DNA from: Streptosporangiaceae bacterium NEAU-GS5
GTDB taxonomy: Bacteria > Actinomycetota > Actinomycetes > Streptosporangiales > Streptosporangiaceae
DNA: 64,000 nt
NCBI GenBank assembly: GCA_017592665.1
Contig: JAGFNW010000026.1
Location: 62,001-126,000 of the forward strand
Direction: 5' to 3'
Made by a program: the position numbers and the translations under genes. This document shows, piece by piece, positions 48,189-56,114 of the stretch (the stretch's first letter is position 1; the number at the start of each line of letters is the position of its first letter). The notes under the pieces were generated by a model. It did no database searches, had not been told where the DNA came from, and saw nothing but the letters and a program-made list of their open reading frames with translations.

Positions 48189-50464
48189 GTTCGTTGTCCT
48201 CCCTCGGGTTCCAGCCGTTCCCGGCGGGCTTGGGCGAGCTGTTCTTCTCGTTCGGCCTCGTCGGCCGTCCAGCGGCGCTGCCGGTGCACGGTCCAGATCA
48301 CCTGGAAGACGACCGTGCCGACGGGCAGCGCCGGCGGCAGGAAGGCGGTCGCGGCCAGGATCGCGACGGCTCCTCCGGCGACGATGGCGATGCCGAGATA
48401 CCCGTTCGTACGGACGGGCTCGGCGACCGCCCTGGCCAGCCGCACGACCCCGCCGATCAGCGAATAGGCCGGGTGGTAAGGGCCGCCGACCCCGGCGGCG
48501 AAGGCCAGTTCCACGCCGATGACCGCCACGATGGCCAAGATCGCGCAGATCCAGCCGAGGTCTACGGCGGCCGTCGAGGCGATGGGGATGAGGTCGCTCA
48601 CCACGATCAGCCACACCCAGAAGGCCGCGACGAGACAGCAGCCGGCGGCGGCCCAGCCGAGCGCCAGCGGCCGGTCCTCGTTGCGGTACCACAGGTGCAC
48701 CGCCTCCTCCTGCAGCAGCCATGCCCGCCGCCGGCGCGCGGCGTGCAGGTCGGCGGCTTCCGTGCGCGCGACGGCCTCGAGGAACAGCGCGCACAGGCGG
48801 TCGTACGTCCCCGAGCGCGGCCCGGTCAGCTCGGTGAACCAGTCCACCTGGTGCGGCAGCTCCCGGCGTATGTCGTCGGTCGCGGCCCGTAGCGCGCGAT
48901 CGGTCGCGTCGTGGCTGGTCGCCAGCATGAGCAGGTGCGGCAGCACGCGCCGCGGGTCGATCCCGGACAGCGGCTCGGCGAGATCCGGGAAGTCGGCCGA
49001 GATCCGGGCGGTCGCCTCCTGCCAGGATCGGTACGCCGCGCGCCACCGGGCGTCGGCCTCGGCGAGACCGGCGCCGAGCGGCGCGCCCGCCAGCCCCGGC
49101 AGCAGGCGGTGGTCCCACAGCTGCCCGATCACCTCCGGCGCGGTGCCCGGAGCCGGGCCCAGCGCCCTCCTTGCCAGTTCGGTCAGCTGGTCGAGGCTGA
49201 GGACCTCGTTGCGGTAGACGGCCGGCATGGCCGGATGGAGCCAGCGCACCAGGCGCAGCAGCTTGACATCCGGCGGCAGCGCGCTGTCCGCGAGCGCGAA
49301 CAGCTCCGTGGGATCGCCGTCCAGGCGGGCCATCCACGCCCGCAGCCCTTCCCACGGCGGATTCACCCCCGTGCCGGAGAAGTAGTAGGGCGCCGCGCCG
49401 TCCCACTCCTCGGCCAGCAGCAGGGCGAGCTGAATGCGGCCGGTGACCGCGCGTCCCTGGTAGTCGTACGGCTCGTACTGCGTCTCCTCCGGAGCAGGCG
49501 CGTGCACGTCGGGCGACTGCCCGGCAAGCCACGCGTCGACCTGGTCGCGGCCCCAGCGGTCCTCGGGGTCCTTGGTGAGCAGGCCGCGCAGCAACAGCCG
49601 GGTCCGCTCGTCGGCCACGCCCATGAAGTCGATGTCCCGGAGGGCGTACTGGAGCCGCAGCACCGCCTCGTTGTCGATGTGGTGGAACGGGTGCTGCCCG
49701 ACGCTCAGCTCGAGAAGGGTCATGCCCAAGGCCCACCAGTCGACGGCGGGGGACAGATGCTGCCCGAGGAGTTGCTCGGGCGCCATGTAGATGAGCGTGC
49801 CGTGCCTGCTCCTGCGGATCTCGGTGCCGTCCGTCTTGCGGCTGATGCCGAAGTCGATCACGGCGAGCTCGAGCGGCTCCCGGGAGCGCAGCAGCAGGTT
49901 GTCCGGTTTTATGTCGCGGTGCGGTATCCCCAGGTCGTGGAGCGCGTTAAGGGCGCTCGCCGCCTGCCTGAGGATCAACTCGATCTGCCCGGCCGGCAGC
50001 CCATGAGGGGGATCGCCGAGGAGGAGGGTGCGGAGGCTGCCCCCGGCCAGATGCTCCATCACCTCGTAGTCGCGCCCGGCCGCGGTCCCGCGCTCGAACA
50101 CCTCGACCAGGTGGCGCTCCCGCGCCATTTCCGCCATCGCCGCGGAGACCGCGGGATCGGGGCGCTGGCCGACGAGGTAGAGCTTGATCACTCGTTCGCG
50201 GCCCTCATGGTCCGTGACGAGGAACAGCTGCGCCTCGGCCCCGCCTTCCAGCTCGCGCACCAGATTGAAGCGCTCGGCCAAGGCGTGGGGGAGCCGGCCG
50301 TGGCCCCAGTCGTCGCCGGCCGGTGGGACTTCCCGGCCGGGGTCGATGGTGGTGGGCGGGGGCCGCCCGTCCTGCCCGGGATCCCGCCCGGGGTCGAGGA
50401 CCGTCGGCGGCGGGACCGGGGCCTGTCGGCCCGGGTCGAGGTCGGTCGGCGGCGGATGGGACAC
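48185..50464 (-). CDS. Transmembrane Ser/Thr protein kinase with TxxD repeats (copy 2)
   Basis: 759 residues. The N terminus has three repeats PPPTDLDPGR, PPPTVLDPGR and PPPTTIDPGR (T7/D10, T21/D24, T38/D41), each a Thr-x-x-Asp site. The kinase domain follows, with K94, HRDIKPDN (182-189) and DFG (204-206) intact. The C terminus carries several membrane helices (about 620-735, including IGIAIVVAGGAVAILAATAFL-like segments). GTG 50464 was preferred to GTG 50485 because AAGGGGGGAGG lies before it and operator C overlaps the upstream codon. It heads the kinase, coiled-coil, AAA+, FHA operon. Confidence 0.9.
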   Translation of the reverse strand: MSHPPPTDLDPGRQAPVPPPTVLDPGRDPGQDGRPPPTTIDPGREVPPAGDDWGHGRLPHALAERFNLVRELEGGAEAQLFLVTDHEGRERVIKLYLVGQRPDPAVSAAMAEMARERHLVEVFERGTAAGRDYEVMEHLAGGSLRTLLLGDPPHGLPAGQIELILRQAASALNALHDLGIPHRDIKPDNLLLRSREPLELAVIDFGISRKTDGTEIRRSRHGTLIYMAPEQLLGQHLSPAVDWWALGMTLLELSVGQHPFHHIDNEAVLRLQYALRDIDFMGVADERTRLLLRGLLTKDPEDRWGRDQVDAWLAGQSPDVHAPAPEETQYEPYDYQGRAVTGRIQLALLLAEEWDGAAPYYFSGTGVNPPWEGLRAWMARLDGDPTELFALADSALPPDVKLLRLVRWLHPAMPAVYRNEVLSLDQLTELARRALGPAPGTAPEVIGQLWDHRLLPGLAGAPLGAGLAEADARWRAAYRSWQEATARISADFPDLAEPLSGIDPRRVLPHLLMLATSHDATDRALRAATDDIRRELPHQVDWFTELTGPRSGTYDRLCALFLEAVARTEAADLHAARRRRAWLLQEEAVHLWYRNEDRPLALGWAAAGCCLVAAFWVWLIVVSDLIPIASTAAVDLGWICAILAIVAVIGVELAFAAGVGGPYHPAYSLIGGVVRLARAVAEPVRTNGYLGIAIVAGGAVAILAATAFLPPALPVGTVVFQVIWTVHRQRRWTADEAEREEQLAQARRERLEPEGGQRT

Positions 50465-50478
50465 GCCTCCCCCCTTCC

Positions 50479-50507
50479 ATTCCACGAAAATCCGAATTTC
50501 GTAGAAT
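50479..50507. promoter_or_regulatory. Cluster operator C upstream of kinase 2
   Basis: ATTCCACGAA, nine bases, then TTCGTAGAAT: nine of ten arm positions are complementary. The left arm is identical to operator A, 40 kb away. It ends 15 bases upstream of the kinase GTG on the minus strand. Confidence 0.65.
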
Positions 50508-50525
50508 GCTCGCCAATAAGATCGA

Positions 50526-50555
50526 TTCCATTATTTGTCGTGCTTTCATGGAATC
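50526..50555. promoter_or_regulatory. Cluster operator D, degenerate left arm
   Basis: ATTCCATTAT, ten bases, then TTCATGGAAT. The right arm is identical to that of operator B; the left arm matches at eight of ten positions. It lies in the divergent region between kinase 2 and the plus-strand operon at 50679. An overlapping longer-arm repeat CGATTCCAT/ATGGAATCG is also present. Confidence 0.5.
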
Positions 50556-50601
50556 GATAGGACGCTATCCCAACTTAGTTGGAGTATGGCATAATTTTCT
50601 A

Positions 50602-50642
50602 TATCACCGATAGGCGGATATAAACGCTGATAAACGGTGATA
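50602..50642. promoter_or_regulatory. Inverted repeat upstream of the lipoprotein operon
   Basis: TATCACCG and CGGTGATA form a perfect eight-base inverted repeat separated by 25 AT-rich bases containing several GATA and TATAAA-like elements. It lies 37 bases before ATG 50679 and probably belongs to that operon's promoter. Confidence 0.4.
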
Positions 50643-50678
50643 CGGGGGCTTCGTGATGGTTTGTCTTTTGGGGGGTCG

Positions 50679-51299
50679 ATGCGCATGATCCTGGAAGATA
50701 TGGTGGAAGACGCCGCGGATTCGACGACGCTGACCGATCGTCAGCGCAAGGCGGCCATGCGGCTGGGCAAACGCGCCTCGCGCCGGATCTGGAAGCAGGC
50801 CGTGGCCAGCAAGACCCTCATCACCGAGCCGATGACCGTCAGCGCGGCGAGCGCGCTCGGCGCCGCGTTCGTCGCGGAGGTTCAGGCGCGCGCCGACGCC
50901 GAGTCGGCTGCCATGTTCCAGAATCTGCTGGAGCACAAGGGCGCCCTCGTCAAGGCGATCAACCGTGAGGCCGCCGAGGTGGTGCGCGAGCACGACACGA
51001 ACGGCGCTGTCACCGCGCGGACGCGGATCCGATTCACCGAGCTGCTGGCCGCGTGGCGGGTCGACTTCGCCACCTTTCAGGAGGCCAGCCGCGTCCGCTT
51101 CGCCGTGGCGAGCCAGCTGACGGCCTGCTATTGGGAGGGCGTGCTGCGCCGCCGCGTTCGCCGGCGCGGCAGAGGCGCGGTGACGGTCGGCGGCGTCCCG
51201 GTCATGGAGGGCGCCGGACGCTGGGACGACCCCGACCGGCTCCTTTCGACCCTGGAAGGCTCCAGCCCCATCCTCCGTGCCCTCGACATTCTCAAGTAG
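50679..51299 (+). CDS. Helical protein of unknown function
   Basis: 206 residues, predicted almost entirely helical, basic in the middle (RLGKRASRRIWKQAV) and ending in a small Gly-rich region (GAVTVGGVPVMEGAG). No membrane helix or known motif. ATG 50679 follows a GGGGGGTCG ribosome site; ATG 50685 is also possible. It is first in a four-gene plus-strand operon with the vWA-like lipoprotein, a membrane coiled-coil protein and a radical-SAM protein. Function not assignable. Confidence 0.65.
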   Translation: MRMILEDMVEDAADSTTLTDRQRKAAMRLGKRASRRIWKQAVASKTLITEPMTVSAASALGAAFVAEVQARADAESAAMFQNLLEHKGALVKAINREAAEVVREHDTNGAVTARTRIRFTELLAAWRVDFATFQEASRVRFAVASQLTACYWEGVLRRRVRRRGRGAVTVGGVPVMEGAGRWDDPDRLLSTLEGSSPILRALDILK

Positions 51300-51314
51300 A
51301 CAGGATCACCCGTT

Positions 51315-52070
51315 ATGACCTCCTCCGACTCCGTGGCGCGCACCCTGGCCGCGGGCGCGCTGCTGGTGCTGCTCGGCGCGGGCCTCGCCGGTTGTGCCGA
51401 GGACCGCTACGTGGGGGGCTGCGGCGTCGTGCTCGACGGATCGGGCTCCTCCAAGCCGGAGACCGGCTTCGACGCCGAGCAGCAGGTCAAGAACCTGCTG
51501 CCGAAGCTGCTGGCCGACGCCAAGTGCCGGACCGTCACCTTCAGCCCCATCACCGGCACCTCGCGCTCGGCGTACTGCTCGGCGAAGAGCATCGACGTGG
51601 ACCCCGACGCCACCGGAAACGTGGATCGCGACCAGCTTCGCGCGGTCCGGAGGACGGCCGTCGTCAAGCGCGCCGGCGAGTTGCTGAGCTGCCTGCGGAC
51701 CGACGTCCGGGAGGTGCCGGGCTCGGACATCCTCGGCGGCCTGTGGACCGCCGTTCAGAAACGGCCGTCCGAAGAAGAGCCGTACGAACTCATCGTGTTC
51801 AGCGACTTTCTCATCAGCGACCCGGAAGGAACTCCCAACCGCGTCGATCTTTATCGGGCGGATTTGAGCTCGCCGGACCGGCGGCGCGCGCTCATCGAGC
51901 AACTCGCCGACGAGGGCCGGATTCCCGATCTGTCCGGAGTGAAGATGACCACGGCCGGATACGGGAAGCTGCAGAGCACCGACCCCAAGCGATTCCCGCT
52001 ATTTGATGCGTTTTGGACTGAATTACTGCGCGATAAGGCGAAATATCCTGACTCGCTGACCGAAGTGTGA
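51315..52070 (+). CDS. vWA-like lipoprotein
   Basis: 251 residues. A lipoprotein signal (hydrophobic residues 9-24, then LAGC with C27) exports it to the outer face of the membrane. The mature part starts with a strand ending VVLDGSGSS, a DxSxS metal-adhesion motif (D41, S43, S45) typical of von Willebrand A domains, and later has a YELIVFSDFLIS strand and a conserved-looking Asp. Several cysteines (C36, C71, C87, C124 region) may form disulphides. Such domains bind proteins through a metal ion. It is the only clearly extracellular component of the cluster, so it may be the sensor or anchor. Confidence 0.75.
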   Translation: MTSSDSVARTLAAGALLVLLGAGLAGCAEDRYVGGCGVVLDGSGSSKPETGFDAEQQVKNLLPKLLADAKCRTVTFSPITGTSRSAYCSAKSIDVDPDATGNVDRDQLRAVRRTAVVKRAGELLSCLRTDVREVPGSDILGGLWTAVQKRPSEEEPYELIVFSDFLISDPEGTPNRVDLYRADLSSPDRRRALIEQLADEGRIPDLSGVKMTTAGYGKLQSTDPKRFPLFDAFWTELLRDKAKYPDSLTEV

Positions 52071-52084
52071 TCGGAGGCATCTCG

Positions 52085-53323
52085 ATGACGCATCCGCGGC
52101 CGGAATCCTTCGAGGCGGGGCAGGTCGGCTGGACGGGCGCGGAGGTGGTCGACACGGCCCGCGCGCGCGGCGTCGCCGACGCCCGCTCCGGCCAGCTCGA
52201 CGAGTGGAACTTCGACCCGGAAAAGCTGCCGACGTACCTGGCATGGCTCAGCACCGAGCAGGAGCGGGTGTTCAACGCGATGCCCGGCAACGACCGGACC
52301 CGGATCGAGCGGCTCCAGACCCAAGCCGACCTTCTCTCCACGGACGAGGCGATGGCGGACGTGCGGATCGCCCGGCTGGAGACCCGCCACGCCGAGGTGG
52401 CCGAGAACGTGCGGAACATCCGCTCCCGCATCGACGCGCTGGCCAGAGACGACGAGCGGCGACGGCGGCGGCGGCGATTCCTCGAGACCGATCCCGCCGA
52501 GGACAACGTGGGAGGCGCGGAGGCGGTCGGCCCGGAGGGCACGCGGTGGGAAGGGCCCTTCACCTCCCCGCCGCTCCCGGATCGGGTGAAGTACGCCATT
52601 CTCGCCGGGCTCATCGCCATCGACATCCCGATCCAAGTGGTCGTGTTCGGCTTCTTCCACGGCAGGACCCAGTTGGAGCAGGTCCTCACCTGGATCTTCG
52701 CGGTGTCCGTGGCGGGCATCATGGTGCTGCTCCCGCACTTGGCCGGCTACTTCTACCGGGGACGGCACGCCACCGGCGAGGAGCGGCCCATCGTGCTGAC
52801 CGGGCTGGTCCTGCTGCTGCCCGGCCTCTACCTCGCCGCCGTCCTCGGCTATCTGCGGGCGCGGGTGCTGCTCGTCCCGCCGACGTCGATCGACGAGAAC
52901 GGCAACATCGTCTCCCAGGGCCTGCGGAGCGCGGCCGAGCCGCTGCACGCCAGCGACTACAGCGTCATCGCGCTGTTCGTCCTGCTGCTGTTCATCACGT
53001 CCGGGATCTCCTTCATCATCGGCGCGGCCCGGCATCATCCGCTGCGGACCGCGCACGAGAACGCCACCGCGGCCCGTGACGCGGCCGAAGCCGAACTCGC
53101 CGAATCGCGCACCGAGCAGGCCGGGCGTGCCGAGCGCAGGAACGCCTTGGAGGCGGAACGCGCGCGCCTGGAGAACACCGCCACCGACCGGTTGAATGAG
53201 GACAGGGGCACCGTGGCCGAGGCCTTCCGATCCGCCAAGCTGGCCTATCTCGACGGGGCCCAGCAAGGTCTGGCCAACCCCAAGGCCAGCGACGTGATCG
53301 CCGAACTGGCCAGCAGACTGTGA
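52085..53323 (+). CDS. Four-helix membrane protein with flanking coiled coils
   Basis: 412 residues. An N-terminal cytoplasmic coiled coil (about 60-125, ending in an Arg-rich cluster ERRRRRRRF) leads into four transmembrane helices (169-191, 200-223, 235-258, 292-314), then a second coiled coil (about 325-385). ATG 52085 has GGAGG upstream; an earlier ATG lacks one. Its stop overlaps the radical-SAM start (GTGA). The architecture suggests a transmembrane transmitter between the extracellular vWA lipoprotein and cytoplasmic signalling parts. No transporter family was recognised. Confidence 0.7.
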   Translation: MTHPRPESFEAGQVGWTGAEVVDTARARGVADARSGQLDEWNFDPEKLPTYLAWLSTEQERVFNAMPGNDRTRIERLQTQADLLSTDEAMADVRIARLETRHAEVAENVRNIRSRIDALARDDERRRRRRRFLETDPAEDNVGGAEAVGPEGTRWEGPFTSPPLPDRVKYAILAGLIAIDIPIQVVVFGFFHGRTQLEQVLTWIFAVSVAGIMVLLPHLAGYFYRGRHATGEERPIVLTGLVLLLPGLYLAAVLGYLRARVLLVPPTSIDENGNIVSQGLRSAAEPLHASDYSVIALFVLLLFITSGISFIIGAARHHPLRTAHENATAARDAAEAELAESRTEQAGRAERRNALEAERARLENTATDRLNEDRGTVAEAFRSAKLAYLDGAQQGLANPKASDVIAELASRL

Positions 53324-53970
53324 AACTGGCGATCAACCGCGTGCACAGCCCGGTCACCGCGCTCGGCTACGGCCGAAGGCTCGGCATCTGGACCCAGGGG
53401 TGCCCTCTGGCCTGCCGGGGTTGCATGTCCCGCGACACCTGGGACCCGGCCGCGGGCGCCGAGGTCGCCGTGGAGGCGCTGGCGGACCTCTGGGGCCAGG
53501 CCGTACGGGACGGAGCCGACGGGCTCACCGTGAGCGGCGGCGAGCCGTTGACCCAGCCGGCCGCCCTCGCCGCCTTCCTCGAGCTCGCGCACGAGATCCG
53601 GGGCGAGGCGGAACGCGAGATCGACCTGCTGGTCTACACGGGATACGAGGAATCCGAACTCGGCGAGGACCAGCTCGCCGCGGTCCGGCACGCGGACGTG
53701 CTCATCACGGGCCGTTACGAGGTCGCCCGGCCGACCAGGCTGATCTGGCGCGGATCCGCGGGACAGCGCATGCTCATCAGGACCGAGCTGGGCGAGCGCC
53801 GCTACCGTCCGTACGTCGACCACGAACCGGAGCGCTCGCCCATGCAGGTGACGGCCGACGAGCGGGGGGTGTGGCTCATCGGCGTGCCCGGCGAGGGCAC
53901 GCTGCCCGCGCTGGAACGCGCGCTGCGCTCGCGAGGAGTCGAGGCCCGCCATCCGACCTGGCGCCCATGA
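53320..53970 (+). CDS. Short radical-SAM activase-like protein (copy 2)
   Basis: 216 residues, closely related to the protein at 24494 along its whole length. Cluster cysteines C28, C32 and C35 lie in GCPLACRGC, the GGEP motif in LTVSGGEPLTQP, and a shared C-terminal block YVDHEPERSPMQVTADERGV. NrdG/PflA-like by size. GTG start overlapping the previous stop by four bases. As with copy 1, no glycyl-radical enzyme is encoded nearby. Presence of one copy in each half argues for a specific function in the system. Confidence 0.87.
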   Translation: MKLAINRVHSPVTALGYGRRLGIWTQGCPLACRGCMSRDTWDPAAGAEVAVEALADLWGQAVRDGADGLTVSGGEPLTQPAALAAFLELAHEIRGEAEREIDLLVYTGYEESELGEDQLAAVRHADVLITGRYEVARPTRLIWRGSAGQRMLIRTELGERRYRPYVDHEPERSPMQVTADERGVWLIGVPGEGTLPALERALRSRGVEARHPTWRP

Positions 53971-54006
53971 TCCGGCCGATCACCGATGTCCGGGCCCGGC
54001 GCGGGG

Positions 54007-54825
54007 TCAGGGTTTGTGGCCGACGGCGCCGAGGAAGCCGCTGTTGTCGGGGTCGCCGGGCCATTCGTCGTGCGTGGGGCGCCACAGCTCCACCGGGACC
54101 GCGCCCGGCGCCAGCAGCTCGAGGCCGGTGAACCAGGAGGCGAGGTGCGCGGGCGGGCGGTGCACGAAGTCGCCCGTGTTGGTCCGGTCGTAGACCTGGT
54201 GCGCCTCGTCCATCGTCTCCACGACCCTGAGCTCGGAGTAGGCGTGGGAGATGGCGAGGTAGCCGCCCCTCGGCACGCCCTCGCACAGCGTGGTCATGAT
54301 GTCGGCGGCGTGCTGGTCGTCCTTGACGAAGTGCAGGATGGCCATCACCAGGATGGCCACCGGCTGGTCGAAGTCGATGTGGGCGCGGATGACGGGATCG
54401 GCGAGGATCTTGCCGGGCTCGCGCAGGTCGCCCTCGATCGCGATGGTCTGCGGCGAGTCGGCCAGCAGGGCGCGGGCGTGGGTGAGGACGATCGGGTCGT
54501 TGTCGACGTAGACCACCCGGGCCTCGGGGGCGACGGCCTGGGCCACCTGATGCACGTTCTGCTGGGTGGGCAGGCCCGCGCCGATGTCGACGAACTGGCG
54601 GATGCCGGCCCCGGCGAGCGTGCGCACGACCCGGGCGAGGTAGGCGCGGTTGGCCCTCGACATGTCACGCACGTTGAAGCCGGCCAGCCGGCCCAGCTCC
54701 ATCACCCGCTCCGCCGCGGCGCGGTCGGCCGGGAAGTTGTCCTTGCCGCCGAGGAAGTAATCGTAGATCCGGGCCGCGCTGGGGATGGTCGGATCGATCA
54801 CCGGGGGCATGTCCTCGTTGATCAT
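54007..54825 (-). CDS. SAM-dependent methyltransferase, DUF574 type
   Basis: 272 residues. Typical opening DPTIPSAARIYDYFLGGKDN and the SAM-binding strand RQFVDIGAGLPTQQNVHQVA (about 80-100), with VVYVDNDPIVLTHARALL next. These are abundant in actinomycetes and of unknown substrate. ATG 54825 has GGAAGG upstream; a longer frame upstream is rejected. It lies tail to tail with the radical-SAM gene and just outside the cluster. A seven-base palindrome upstream (54913-54935) may control it. Confidence 0.9.
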   Translation of the reverse strand: MINEDMPPVIDPTIPSAARIYDYFLGGKDNFPADRAAAERVMELGRLAGFNVRDMSRANRAYLARVVRTLAGAGIRQFVDIGAGLPTQQNVHQVAQAVAPEARVVYVDNDPIVLTHARALLADSPQTIAIEGDLREPGKILADPVIRAHIDFDQPVAILVMAILHFVKDDQHAADIMTTLCEGVPRGGYLAISHAYSELRVVETMDEAHQVYDRTNTGDFVHRPPAHLASWFTGLELLAPGAVPVELWRPTHDEWPGDPDNSGFLGAVGHKP

Positions 54826-54912
54826 CGCCCCGCCTTCCGCCGCCCGGCCGACATCGAACGAACGCACCCGGGTGAACTGTGCTTCGCGGATCCTATCCAA
54901 GCCTCGCGCAAG

Positions 54913-54935
54913 GTGACGTTCATTTTCCACGTCAC
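54913..54935. promoter_or_regulatory. Palindrome upstream of the methyltransferase
   Basis: GTGACGT, nine bases, ACGTCAC: a perfect seven-base inverted repeat 88-110 bases before the methyltransferase start, in a relatively AT-rich gap. Operator or hairpin; no regulator is known. Confidence 0.4.
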
Positions 54936-54979
54936 ATTGCACTGGATCAAGCGAGGAGAGGTGAGGCCTCACCTTCCGG

Positions 54980-56014
54980 TCAGGGAGTGATGATCGTGAT
55001 GCCGGGCTGGGATCCGATCCCCTCGAGCGCCGCCGGCGCCTCGTGGAGGCCGATCGTCCGGGTGACCAGCTCCTGCGGGCGCAGCCCTTCGGAGGCGATC
55101 AGCCCGAGCATCTCCGGATAGTCGTGCGCCGCCATCCCGTGGCTGCCGATGATCTCCAGCTCGTTGGCGATGACCCGGCCGAGCGGCAGCGACGTGCTGC
55201 CCGGCAGCAGTCCCACCTGGACGTGCCGGCCGCGCCGCCGCAGGCCGCCGAGCGCGGCCGCGCAGGTGCCCGCCGATCCGAGCGCGTCGATCGACACGTG
55301 CGTGCCGCCTCCGGTCAGCTCACGGACGCGGGCCGCCACGTCGTCGTCGCTGTCGTCCTCCTCGGCCTGCAGGGTCTCCTCGGCCCCGAAGCGTACGGCC
55401 AGGGCCAGGGCGTCCCAGGAGACGTCGACGGCGACCACGCGGGCCCCCGCCACGGAGGCGATCATCACGGCGGACAGCCCCACGCCGCCGCAGCCGTGCA
55501 CGGCCAGCCACTCGCCCGGCCGGACCCGGGCCCGCGCGACGACGGCGCGGTAGGCGGTCGCGAACCGGCAGCCGAGGCTCGCCGCGGTCGCGAACGCCAT
55601 GTCGTCGGGAAGGCCGACGAGGTTGACGTCGGCCGCGCCGATGGCCACGAGCTCGGCGAACGACCCCCAGTGGTGGAAGCCGGGCTGGGTCTGGCGCTCG
55701 CACACCTGCTGGTTGCCCGACGCGCACTCGGGGCAGCGCCCGCAGGCGCACACGAACGGGACCGTCACGCGGTCACCCGGCCGCCACCCGGTCACGCCCG
55801 GCCCGACCGCCTCCACGACCCCGGCGAACTCGTGGCCGGGGACGTGCGGCAGCACGGAAATGTCGGCGTCGTGGCCCTGCCAGCCGTGCCAGTCGCTGCG
55901 GCACAGGCCCGTCGCGGCCACCCGGATCAGCGCGCCGCCGTCGGGTGGCACCGGGTCGGCCACCTGCCTGACCTCCGGCAGCCGGCCGAATCCGTCGTAC
56001 ACCACCGCTCTCAT
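54980..56014 (-). CDS. Zinc-dependent alcohol dehydrogenase
   Basis: 344 residues, classical zinc MDR enzyme. Catalytic zinc ligands are seen in GLCRSDWHG (Cys) and PGHEFAG (His-Glu), and structural zinc cysteines in the stretch CACGRCPECASGNQQVC (about 89-105). The Rossmann motif is AVHGCGGVGLSAVMIASVAG (about 168-187). Ends at residue 344, a normal length. ATG 56014 is the natural start. It probably oxidises an alcohol or reduces an aldehyde with NAD(P); the substrate is unknown. It stands alone between the methyltransferase and the NB-ARC regulator. Confidence 0.92.
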   Translation of the reverse strand: MRAVVYDGFGRLPEVRQVADPVPPDGGALIRVAATGLCRSDWHGWQGHDADISVLPHVPGHEFAGVVEAVGPGVTGWRPGDRVTVPFVCACGRCPECASGNQQVCERQTQPGFHHWGSFAELVAIGAADVNLVGLPDDMAFATAASLGCRFATAYRAVVARARVRPGEWLAVHGCGGVGLSAVMIASVAGARVVAVDVSWDALALAVRFGAEETLQAEEDDSDDDVAARVRELTGGGTHVSIDALGSAGTCAAALGGLRRRGRHVQVGLLPGSTSLPLGRVIANELEIIGSHGMAAHDYPEMLGLIASEGLRPQELVTRTIGLHEAPAALEGIGSQPGITIITP

Positions 56015-56114
56015 GTCGCCACACTAACGGCGTCGGGGCGGTCGGTTGAGCTGCCTAAGGTCACAGATCACGCCTTGTTCCACCAGCCGACGTGCGGGTC
56101 GGGGAGGCAGCGGC

